Assembly: GCA_934408725.1 (NCBI GenBank)
Contig: CAKRVB010000031.1
Coordinates: forward strand, 1 to 31,336
Reading direction: 5' to 3'
DNA length: 31,336 nt
Source of the DNA: an uncultured Marvinbryantia sp.
GTDB taxonomy: Bacteria; Bacillota; Clostridia; Lachnospirales; Lachnospiraceae
Positions 8,654 to 15,276 of the stretch are shown here, piece after piece. Position 1 is the first letter of the stretch. Each line of letters begins with the position of its first letter. The position numbers and the translations under genes are program-made. The notes below the pieces were generated by a model, which saw only the letters and a list, made by a program, of their open reading frames with translations, did no database searches and was not told where the DNA came from.

Positions 8654-9045
8654 GCCCGTTGTTCTCCTTTGATATATACCGGATTGCCCGCCAGTACACG
8701 AATCACTGCTCTGGATTCCTGTGCTGCCAGGCAACAGATCCGCCCGGTTTTTTCTCTCCAGTCCCGTTCGAAGCGGTCCAGTGGCACAATGCCATATCCG
8801 ATCTCATTGGAGATCAGGATGATATCCGGATTCTCATGTTTCAATGTCTCAAAATAGGCATCCACGTCCTGTTTCTGTTCCATCATGCTGCGAATCAGCA
8901 AATGAAAGTCGCTGACAGCTTTTGCCTGAAATGTTTTTTCCGGTCCACAGGATGCACCGTCCAGAATCTCTTCCTCCTGCAGTCCAAACAGTCTCCTTGC
9001 TGTTTCTTTTTTTCCCTGATATGCTCCGCCAATGATTAATTCCAT
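8650..9045 (-). CDS. Short, degenerate CobU-like P-loop protein
   Basis: A 131-residue protein related to adenosylcobinamide kinase/guanylyltransferase. The N-terminus carries a P-loop (GGAYQGKK, 6-13), but the residue after the P-loop lysine is Lys13 instead of Ser or Thr. The C-terminal segment SNEIGYGIVPLDRFERDWREK clearly resembles the late CobU block. The region that in full CobU contains the guanylylated histidine (HRAMR in the neighbour) has no clear counterpart, and the protein is about 50 residues shorter. It lies between cobS and cobC with 4-nt spacing and ATGA overlap, so it is surely translated with the operon. It may keep kinase-like binding, assist CobU, or be decaying. Confidence 0.75.
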   Translation of the reverse strand: MELIIGGAYQGKKETARRLFGLQEEEILDGASCGPEKTFQAKAVSDFHLLIRSMMEQKQDVDAYFETLKHENPDIILISNEIGYGIVPLDRFERDWREKTGRICCLAAQESRAVIRVLAGNPVYIKGEQRA

Positions 9046-9049
9046 CGTT

Positions 9050-9814
9050 TTACCCTATTAAATGAATCGCAATTACAGTTACAAATGCCATGGCAAGCTC
9101 ACACACCTGAAGGAAAAATCCTGCCAGATCTCCTGTGATGCCGCCGAACTTCTGATAAGACATATAGCGGTACCATCCAAATACCAGCAGTGCAGTGAGA
9201 AAACACAGGCTGCCGATGACCGGATCTGTCAGCACCATGAGCACTGCACAGACGATGATATATAGAATCATCGTTACCGCCACAGTTTTCTTCTGTGCAG
9301 AATCAGAAAATGTTGCTGCCAGTCCGCTTTTTCTTGCCTTTTTAAACACAACAATCGCCAGTCCGCTAAATGCTCTGGATAACACATAACCAATCGCCAG
9401 CAGACGAATGGCCCGCAGATCTACTGCATGAAATACCCCATAGTCCAGGACAAAATAGCAGCATCCCATCAGAATCGCAAAAGCTCCGGCGTGGGAGTCC
9501 TTCAGGATCTCCAGCTTTTCTTCCATGGTCTTGTAGGAGCTTAGTGCATCACAGGTGTCCAGAAATCCGTCAAAATGGATTCCTCCGGTGATCACAACCG
9601 GTATCAGAACCAGCACTGCCGTAAAAAAGTCTTCATTACCGGTTACGCTCATCCCTGCCTTCATCCACAGTACCATACAGGCGCCAATCACTGCCCCGAT
9701 CACAGGGAAAAAGCAGAATACATAACGCATCCGCTCTTTTGTCCAGTCGATATGTGGCATCGGTATTTTTGAATACATTGCAAATGCAATGATCAGATTA
9801 TAAATCAGATTCAT
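9050..9814 (-). CDS. cobS: Adenosylcobinamide-GDP ribazoletransferase CobS
   Basis: A 254-residue polytopic membrane enzyme that joins adenosylcobinamide-GDP to alpha-ribazole (or its phosphate), the last assembly step of cobalamin. Diagnostic motifs are GGIHFDGFLDTCDAL with its metal-binding acidic residues, LKDSHAGAFA, and FGGITGDLAGFFLQVCE. Five to seven hydrophobic segments are visible. The ATG at 9814 has AAGGGG 5 nt upstream and overlaps the end of cobU by 17 nt. Confidence 0.96.
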   Translation of the reverse strand: MNLIYNLIIAFAMYSKIPMPHIDWTKERMRYVFCFFPVIGAVIGACMVLWMKAGMSVTGNEDFFTAVLVLIPVVITGGIHFDGFLDTCDALSSYKTMEEKLEILKDSHAGAFAILMGCCYFVLDYGVFHAVDLRAIRLLAIGYVLSRAFSGLAIVVFKKARKSGLAATFSDSAQKKTVAVTMILYIIVCAVLMVLTDPVIGSLCFLTALLVFGWYRYMSYQKFGGITGDLAGFFLQVCELAMAFVTVIAIHLIG

Positions 9815-10340
9815 TTGTTCCCCTTTTTTGCATCACCGGAATCGTATAGACCACCTCAACCACCTGATCCGCCATCTGGCTCAGATGCTGGTTCACGATT
9901 CCGAGGCATTTGATATAGTTTTTTGTCCATTCATCATAAAGCAGTCCATCAGAAAAGACTTCATTGGTCACAATCACCAGATGGGCGCACTGCTCCTTTA
10001 ACCGGCTCACTCCGTTCAGGATCTTCCCGGCCGTCTGCTCCATATGAGCCATACCGTCTTTGACAAATAATTCATTCGCTACCAGATTGGACATACATTC
10101 CAGCAATACTGCCCCTGGTTCCTCCAGCTGCACATTCTGCAGATCATATGGGCATTCCACCGTTCTGAAATGCTTATCTGCCCGCATCGCCCTGTGCCTG
10201 TCTACTCTTTTCTGACTCTCTTCATCTCTGTTTTCCATGGTGGCAAGATAATAACGTGGGATCTGTCCAAACTCCTGAATGCGCTGTTCAGCATAGGCTG
10301 ACTTTCCACTTCCACTGCCACCGGTCACTACAATCATCAT
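9798..10340 (-). CDS. cobU: Adenosylcobinamide kinase / phosphate guanylyltransferase CobU
   Basis: A 180-residue bifunctional enzyme that phosphorylates adenosylcobinamide and then attaches GMP. The P-loop is GGSGSGKS (7-14). The guanylylation histidine lies in RVDRHRAMR at His49, near the position known for Salmonella CobU. The NEVFSDG block follows the usual NEVG-type motif. Two ATGs stand in tandem at the start; either could be used. It is the complete copy of two CobU-related genes in the operon, the other being the short gene at 8650-9045. Confidence 0.95.
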   Translation of the reverse strand: MMIVVTGGSGSGKSAYAEQRIQEFGQIPRYYLATMENRDEESQKRVDRHRAMRADKHFRTVECPYDLQNVQLEEPGAVLLECMSNLVANELFVKDGMAHMEQTAGKILNGVSRLKEQCAHLVIVTNEVFSDGLLYDEWTKNYIKCLGIVNQHLSQMADQVVEVVYTIPVMQKRGTNESDL

Positions 10341-10349
10341 ATCTTTTTC

Positions 10350-11405
10350 CTATTTCAGTTCCACATAGGCATCGATCTCGATGTCTTCAAATGTACTCAT
10401 CTGTTCATAAATTTGTGTGGCCAGATCCAGAATCGGGAATAAAGTGACTGCTCCGGTTCCCTCTCCCAGGCACATATCACAGTGTAAAGCCGCTTCTTTA
10501 TCCATCGCCGCCAGAATCTTTTCCGCTGCCGGCTCCTTTGACACATGGGATGCCATGATAAAGTCCTTACATGCCGGGCAGATACGGGTAGCGGTCAGTG
10601 CCGCTGTGCTGGAAATAAATCCATCCATCACAATCGGTACACGATATATGGCTCCACCAAGGAACACTCCTGCCATTCCGGCAATATCAAATCCTCCCAG
10701 TGCTGCCAGCGCATCAATAGCATCGGTAAAGACAGGACTATAGTCTGCGATCGCTTTGCGTACCACAGCAATTTTTTTCTCCAGTGCTTTACTGGTCAGT
10801 CCTGCACCTCTTCCGGTCATCTTCTCCACGTCTTCCTGAAGGAAATAAGAGGCCAGTGCACTGCTGGTAGTTGTATTACCAATTCCCATCTCTCCGGTAG
10901 CAATGATCTTGTAGCCCTGCCCGGAAAGCTCCCGTACCTTTTCAATGCCCACTTCCATGGCTTTCTCTGCTTCTTCTCTGGTCATGGCCGGTTCCTTTGC
11001 CATATTTTTTGTTCCATAGGCAATCTTATGATTCTCCAGCTTCGTATCCACTGCAATTCCGATATCAATCGGGAAAATCTCTGCACCTGTCTGCTTACAC
11101 AGAATCGCAGCGGTCGCTTTATCCGATAAAAAGTTCTCAGATACAATTGCTGTCACATTCTGTTCAGACTGGGTCACGCCCTCAGCTACTACACCATTAT
11201 CTGCACACATAACAATCAGTGCTTTTTTCTCATAAGTCACATTGGCATCTCCTGTGATCCCTGCCGTCTGAATGACCAGGTCTTCCATTTTGCCAAGACT
11301 GTGCAGAGGCTTTGCAATGCTGTCCCAGCGCTTCTTACTCAGTTCCTGTGCTCCTGTATCTAAAGTATGTAGTGGATATTCTTTTTTGTTGATCGTTATC
11401 GTCAT
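10350..11405 (-). CDS. cobT: Nicotinate-nucleotide-dimethylbenzimidazole phosphoribosyltransferase CobT
   Basis: A 351-residue enzyme that activates the lower-ligand base to alpha-ribazole phosphate. Family features are visible: MCADNGVVAEGVTQSEQNVT, the TGEMGIGNTTTSSAL loop and the C-terminal GEGTGAVTLFPILD with the glutamate usually cited as catalytic base. Length is standard. It is the first gene of the cob operon, with a SigA consensus promoter about 85 nt upstream and an AGAGGGAG ribosome binding site. No upstream corrin-ring genes are present, so the segment encodes only nucleotide-loop assembly, compatible with cobinamide salvage. Confidence 0.96.
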   Translation of the reverse strand: MTITINKKEYPLHTLDTGAQELSKKRWDSIAKPLHSLGKMEDLVIQTAGITGDANVTYEKKALIVMCADNGVVAEGVTQSEQNVTAIVSENFLSDKATAAILCKQTGAEIFPIDIGIAVDTKLENHKIAYGTKNMAKEPAMTREEAEKAMEVGIEKVRELSGQGYKIIATGEMGIGNTTTSSALASYFLQEDVEKMTGRGAGLTSKALEKKIAVVRKAIADYSPVFTDAIDALAALGGFDIAGMAGVFLGGAIYRVPIVMDGFISSTAALTATRICPACKDFIMASHVSKEPAAEKILAAMDKEAALHCDMCLGEGTGAVTLFPILDLATQIYEQMSTFEDIEIDAYVELK

Positions 11406-11483
11406 CTGTCTGTCTCCCTCTTGCTATGCTATCTGTTCATTGCCTTCACAGATACAGAGGGTTTTGAACAGTCATTCATTATC
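11406..11483 (-). promoter_or_regulatory. Short cob operon leader with possible pseudoknot
   Basis: The predicted 5' leader is about 78 nt. On the minus RNA CUGUUCA (11471-11465) pairs with UGAACAG (11439-11433) to make a 7-bp stem with a 25-nt loop. CCCUCU inside the loop (11461-11456) is complementary to AGAGGG (11421-11416), which is the ribosome binding site of cobT. Together these could make an H-type pseudoknot that hides the site. No B12-box of a classical cobalamin riboswitch is seen. The pairing is visible in the sequence; regulation is inference. Confidence 0.35.
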
Positions 11484-11489
11484 TTATCC

Positions 11490-11518
11490 ATTATAAAAAA
11501 AACACATGTTTGTGTCAA
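11490..11518 (-). promoter_or_regulatory. Perfect SigA promoter for the cob-ruv operon
   Basis: TTGACA (11513-11518) and TATAAT (11490-11495) match consensus in all 12 positions with a 17-nt spacer. It points at cobT and predicts a start near 11483. Confidence 0.9.
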
Positions 11519-11553
11519 GTATTCAGCCTCTTTACAATGGCTGTACACAGCAA

Positions 11554-11585
11554 AATCTCACAGCTTCTTTCGAAACTGTGAGATT
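11554..11585 (-). terminator. Hairpin terminator after the cell-wall-binding gene pair
   Basis: A perfect 10-bp inverted repeat (11554-11563 with 11576-11585) around a 12-nt loop lies 11 nt past the stop at 11597. On the minus strand only a short TTTT follows, so termination strength is uncertain. It separates this unit from the cob promoter. Confidence 0.65.
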
Positions 11586-11596
11586 CCTTATACTTA

Positions 11597-12841
11597 CTAA
11601 TTCAATTCTGCAAGTGCTGCCTTATATTCCTGTGTATATCTGGATGCATATAACGGGAATGACTTCTTTCGGTAGTTGTAAAGCTTCTTCAGGAACTGTG
11701 CATCACTTGTGGTACTCTTTGGTTTAATTGCCTTTACCGCATTCACAGCGCTTGTCTGACCATGCTGGATAGAGTAGCTGAATACTGCTCCTTTGACTGC
11801 TTCTGATCTGGATGCAATATCAATACCTGCTGCCTGAATCTTCCGTTCTACATTGTCATAATAGTTAATTCTTGCAAAGGTATCCTGCATCTCTGAAAAT
11901 GTTCTGCTGTTGCGTTTATAGATCTGATGCCATGCTTTGTAAAAATCTGTATTGTTATACAGCTTGGCACCGCTCTTATATTTGGCAAAAGGTTCGAATT
12001 CCTTGCAAACCAGAGGATTCGTCTCATATGCGTATTTTACAAATGGAAGTAATGCATAGCGATAGTCGAACTGGTATGCGCCACACGCCTTTCCGCCGTC
12101 TCCGCCTGTCTGGTTGTAAGCAGCAGAGCCAGATTCAAACTTCAGGAAGAATAGCATCTCACCTGTCGGTGCTCCAGATACCGGCATGACGGTGCAGACA
12201 CCACTGGAATTCACAACATATGTACGATCTCTGTATTCTACTGTAGTGTTGCGCTGCAGTTCTCCGTTATCCGGATCAAAGTAATACAGATTGCCACCGA
12301 TAGAGAATACACCTGTTGCCTTCTGTCCTTTCATTGGTTTGGTCTTGATCAGGTAATAGGTCTTATAATTGACTGTTACCCATCCGGTCATCATATAATT
12401 ATTAAAATAATAATCATTACCATCCAGAGTTACCCAGCCAGTCTGCATCACGCCTTTTTCATTAAAATAGTAAGTTTTCTTATTCTTAAATGTAAACAGG
12501 CCAGTTGCTGCATATCGCTTGCCACTGATAAAATAATATCTCTTATTCTTTACAGTTACCCAACCAGTCTTGTTAACACCCTTTTTATCAAAATAGTAAT
12601 ACTTTCCTTTGATACCTGTCACTCCGGTAGCCACCGTTCCGTTAGGTTTGGCATAATAGCGCTTCTTTCCAACCTTGAACCACTTATTTTTTACCAGTTT
12701 GCCATTGGAACCATAATAACGGATTACACCGCTCTTGGATGCTTTAAATCCTTTCTTTGCTGCACTGGCCTGCACCGGAATGCACAGAACTGCCAGCATC
12801 AGCAGTAATGTCAGCCAGATTCCTGTTTTTCTCTTTTTCAC
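11597..12841 (-). CDS. Secreted cell-wall-binding repeat protein with lysozyme-like C-terminal domain
   Basis: From a GTG start at 12841 the protein has 414 residues. GTG is chosen over an ATG at 12862 because GGGAGG lies 7 nt upstream of it and the ATG would overlap the previous gene. A signal peptide (about 1-27, ending ASA) is followed by roughly eight aromatic repeats of the 'W-x-x-x-x-x-x-YYF' type at about 35-215, as in choline/cell-wall-binding domains. The C-terminal 190 residues open with FLKFESGSAAYN and GGDGGKACGAYQFDY, a pattern seen in lysozyme-like transglycosylase domains; Glu236 would be the candidate acid. This enzymatic assignment is by motif only. The preceding gene has the same architecture with a different catalytic domain and ends 13 nt upstream. 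Confidence 0.75.
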   Translation of the reverse strand: MKKRKTGIWLTLLLMLAVLCIPVQASAAKKGFKASKSGVIRYYGSNGKLVKNKWFKVGKKRYYAKPNGTVATGVTGIKGKYYYFDKKGVNKTGWVTVKNKRYYFISGKRYAATGLFTFKNKKTYYFNEKGVMQTGWVTLDGNDYYFNNYMMTGWVTVNYKTYYLIKTKPMKGQKATGVFSIGGNLYYFDPDNGELQRNTTVEYRDRTYVVNSSGVCTVMPVSGAPTGEMLFFLKFESGSAAYNQTGGDGGKACGAYQFDYRYALLPFVKYAYETNPLVCKEFEPFAKYKSGAKLYNNTDFYKAWHQIYKRNSRTFSEMQDTFARINYYDNVERKIQAAGIDIASRSEAVKGAVFSYSIQHGQTSAVNAVKAIKPKSTTSDAQFLKKLYNYRKKSFPLYASRYTQEYKAALAELN

Positions 12842-12854
12842 TTCGTTTCCTCCC

Positions 12855-13754
12855 TTATCCAAAATAATGTTCCCCGATTTTCAGTGTTCCACTGAAGGTG
12901 TTAAAATAATAGTATCCTTTTAGCACGGAACCATGCTCCAGCACATACTTCGCTGCTTTCACACACTGAGCCTGAATCGCCTTCCTGCTGTAATACAGGC
13001 TGGACAGTGTGCCATTGTCTGCCGGTGTGAACTGACCGGACTGAAACAGAACTCCTTTGATCGTATTCGGGAACTTTTTGCTGTTTACCCGGTTCATCAC
13101 CACACTGGCAACGCATTTTTTTCCGTAATAGGACTGATTCCCTGCTTCCAGATAAGTAATCGCTGACAGCCAGCGAATCTCTTCCTGTGTCGGCGGATTC
13201 TTCGGGTTCTTATTCCCCCTGGTGATGGTGCCTTTCTCGTTCACATAGCTTTCATCTATCCACTGGCTGGTCACCATCACACCGTCTTTGCCGTAGTAAT
13301 TCTTATTGACCCATCTGGAAATGACTTTTCCAGTCTCCCTGTCACAGTAACAGATGCCTTCGGCAGTCTTCACCTTTCCAAAGCGCCGTTTTCCCTTCTG
13401 GTCATAGTAGAACCAGTACTTGCCGCTCTTCTTCCAGGTGTTGCAAACCATCCTGCCGTCTTTTCCATAATAATAGCTGCCAACTCGTCTGTTGCAGATT
13501 CTTCCGGCACTGCGCGTTGCATAATACCAGTCATCGCCGACCTTAAATCTTCCGGTCTTTAGATTACCACGTTTGTCGAAATAATACCACTTCTTTTTTA
13601 TCTTCATCCATCTGGATTTCACATACTTCCCAGATGATGTGGTATACTTTCTCCCCGCCGCCGTCTGCTTCCAGGCTGCCGATCCGCTCACTCCCCCAAG
13701 CAGCAGAACCGCGCACATCACAGCAATTGAGATATATAGTTTTTGCTTTTTCAT
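12855..13754 (-). CDS. Secreted cell wall hydrolase, SleB (Hydrolase_2) domain, with cell-wall-binding repeats
   Basis: A 299-residue secreted protein from the ATG at 13754, which has AGGG 6 nt upstream; an ATG five codons earlier lacks a ribosome binding site. A signal peptide covers about 1-27. Five or six aromatic-glycine cell-wall-binding repeats fill about 40-180. The C-terminal part from about 190 (LSAITYLEAGNQSYYGKK, then ASVVMNRV) is the SleB/CwlJ type hydrolase domain; Glu203 matches the catalytic glutamate of that family. SleB-family enzymes cleave spore cortex peptidoglycan, but many clostridial members act in vegetative cells. The promoter directly upstream is of the vegetative SigA type. 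Confidence 0.85.
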   Translation of the reverse strand: MKKQKLYISIAVMCAVLLLGGVSGSAAWKQTAAGRKYTTSSGKYVKSRWMKIKKKWYYFDKRGNLKTGRFKVGDDWYYATRSAGRICNRRVGSYYYGKDGRMVCNTWKKSGKYWFYYDQKGKRRFGKVKTAEGICYCDRETGKVISRWVNKNYYGKDGVMVTSQWIDESYVNEKGTITRGNKNPKNPPTQEEIRWLSAITYLEAGNQSYYGKKCVASVVMNRVNSKKFPNTIKGVLFQSGQFTPADNGTLSSLYYSRKAIQAQCVKAAKYVLEHGSVLKGYYYFNTFSGTLKIGEHYFG

Positions 13755-13811
13755 AACTGTCCCTTTCATACTTTTGTATTTTTATTACAAAAATATTAAA
13801 AAACTATTGTG

Positions 13812-13840
13812 ATTATAATACATTATGTTGCTTTTGTCAA
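13812..13840 (-). promoter_or_regulatory. Perfect SigA promoter for the cell wall hydrolase pair
   Basis: TTGACA (13835-13840) and TATAAT (13812-13817) match consensus in all 12 positions with a 17-nt spacer. It lies just past the stop of the SpoIVA-like gene, giving an AT-rich leader of about 50 nt that contains a weak TATTTTT/AAAAATA hairpin. Confidence 0.9.
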
Positions 13841-13856
13841 CTTTACTGTAAACTCT

Positions 13857-14624
13857 TCAAATAATAACGCATATCATTCCATTTTTTGATTCATCTAATA
13901 CCCGTCCGATTACTTTCCGAATCTTGTTCTGGCTCTCCTCACTGAACTGATTCAGCTTTGCCTGCATTCCTTCCTGCATCAGTTGTTCCACGGTTTTTCC
14001 GAAGACATTAATCTCCCAGATTCCTTTGGATTCTTCCGCTCCATCCCGGATATAGCGAATCAGGTCTTCCGCCTGCCCTTCCGTTCCCACAATCGGAGAG
14101 ATCTCGGTGTCGATCTCTGCACGAATCAGGTGAATCGTCGGACTGGTTGCCTTCATTTTTACTCCATACCGACTGCCTGTATGCGTCATGACCGGCTCTT
14201 CCCACCGAATCTCTTCTCTTTCGGGCAGGATCACACCGTAACCAGTCTCTCTGACACTTTTTAACGCACTCTGCACAGACTCATATTCCTTCTTCTGCCC
14301 GCTCAGCTCCCTGATCAGGGAAATCAGCTGGTATTCTCCCTCGATCGGAATACCGGACAGCTCGCTAAGCATACTGTAATACTCTTCTTCCCTGACCCCG
14401 ATCTGGAACCGCAGCGTTGTATCTTCTTCGGTCCCTGCCTCTTCCCGAACCACTGTTTTTACAAATGGCAGGCTTTTCAGTCTGCTTTCCATCCGCTCTG
14501 TCCAGTTTTCTTCTGACGTATTTTTCATTTCCTCCTGTAGAATCTGAATCACGGTCTGCTTCATTTCATGATCCTGTGGCAATGTTTCCATCCATTTGGG
14601 AATGTAGCATTCTATCTGATACAT
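13857..14624 (-). CDS. SpoIVA-related protein lacking the N-terminal ATPase domain
   Basis: A 255-residue protein matching the middle and C-terminal domains of the spore coat ATPase SpoIVA. Recognisable blocks include TGYGVILP, GSRYGVKMKATSPTIHLI, SPIVGTEGQAEDLIRYI and the hydrophobic end GMICVII, all in SpoIVA order. SpoIVA is about 490 residues and starts with a P-loop ATPase; this protein begins just after that domain, and no remnant is found upstream, where the DUF5662 gene lies. The ATG at 14624 is chosen because GGGGG is 9 nt upstream; a TTG at 14630 is too close. In SpoIVA the missing domain drives polymerisation and the C-terminus anchors to the forespore surface. It could be a regulator or cap of full SpoIVA; a full-length spoIVA would be expected elsewhere. 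Confidence 0.82.
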   Translation of the reverse strand: MYQIECYIPKWMETLPQDHEMKQTVIQILQEEMKNTSEENWTERMESRLKSLPFVKTVVREEAGTEEDTTLRFQIGVREEEYYSMLSELSGIPIEGEYQLISLIRELSGQKKEYESVQSALKSVRETGYGVILPEREEIRWEEPVMTHTGSRYGVKMKATSPTIHLIRAEIDTEISPIVGTEGQAEDLIRYIRDGAEESKGIWEINVFGKTVEQLMQEGMQAKLNQFSEESQNKIRKVIGRVLDESKNGMICVII

Positions 14625-14630
14625 AGACAA

Positions 14631-14674
14631 GAACCCCCTTCTTATACTTTTTTAAGTATATTCGAAGGAGGTTC
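14631..14674 (-). promoter_or_regulatory. Hairpin sequestering the ribosome binding site of the SpoIVA-like gene
   Basis: An 11-bp outer stem (14631-14641 with 14664-14674) and a 7-bp inner stem (14643-14649 with 14654-14660) form a long hairpin. The minus RNA's 3' arm contains the GAAGGGGG ribosome binding site, while the 5' arm contains ACCUCCUU, a copy of the 16S anti-Shine-Dalgarno core. The only outer mismatch becomes U-G on the minus RNA. No U-tract follows, so a terminator for the DUF5662 gene is less likely than translational control. Confidence 0.6.
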
Positions 14675-14697
14675 CATTTATGTCTCCGGCCACGCCG

Positions 14698-15276
14698 TCA
14701 GTATTTTGCTTTTTCTCTTTTTTTCTTCTGGATCCGCGGTTTTTGTTTTAAATACACATTCCGGGTATACCAGAAGCAGGCATCCTCGCCTTTTTCATCC
14801 AGAATCCGCAGAAGATGTTCGATCTCCTTCATGGTTTCCGGATGCATCAGATAATGACTTTTCCCTTTCAGGAAATAAATCAGTGGATCATGCTGGGTAT
14901 ATTTTTCTTTGTTGTACACCTTGGATGCCGCGATCCGGTCTGCCAGCATCTCTGCCACATATTTTCTTGGCATTCTCATGCCGCCCATGGCATGATCCTT
15001 ATCATCGATCTGATAATCGATCCAATATTCAAAGTGATGCCTGTTCCTGCCCTTATGGTGAAGCCAGGCAGCGGAATATCCTTTATCTTCCCGCTCTGCA
15101 TTATTAGGACTTCGGTCTCCCTGATAATATTTAGCTCCCACCAGGAACTCGGATGGCATGTATTTTGACATGTCATGCATCAGACCCTGACGGTAAAGCC
15201 CCAGCTTAAAACAATGCTCCAGCACCAGCTTTTTATGTTCCGTAATTGTTTTAAAATGTCCTGCCGGATTCCACAT
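14698..15276 (-). CDS. DUF5662 family protein
   Basis: A 192-residue protein of the DUF5662 family, whose function is unknown. Conserved-looking polar clusters are GLMHDMSKYMPSEF (His34, Asp35), KYYQGDRSP, AAWLHHKGRNRHHFEYW (His73, 74, 80, 81) and an acidic-histidine spread that recalls HD-type metal hydrolases. This resemblance is a visual judgement. The C-terminal 25 residues are strongly basic. The gene overlaps the end of the GH13-like gene by 26 nt, so the two are co-translated. It is followed by the hairpin in front of the SpoIVA-like gene. Confidence 0.75.
   Translation of the reverse strand: MWNPAGHFKTITEHKKLVLEHCFKLGLYRQGLMHDMSKYMPSEFLVGAKYYQGDRSPNNAEREDKGYSAAWLHHKGRNRHHFEYWIDYQIDDKDHAMGGMRMPRKYVAEMLADRIAASKVYNKEKYTQHDPLIYFLKGKSHYLMHPETMKEIEHLLRILDEKGEDACFWYTRNVYLKQKPRIQKKKREKAKY

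Noticed and set aside
8066..8857. 263-codon plus-strand open frame opposite cobC and the CobU-like gene
   Set aside because: Both opposite genes are well supported; this frame has no family features.
11406..11483. Classical cobalamin riboswitch before cobT
   Set aside because: The leader is far too short and no B12-box-like GCCACTG is present on the transcribed strand.
14678..14749. Plus-strand 23-codon frame with AAGGAGG and ATG downstream of the SpoIVA-leader hairpin
   Set aside because: The ribosome binding site is just the complement of the hairpin arm; the peptide is antisense to the end of the DUF5662 gene and has no promoter.
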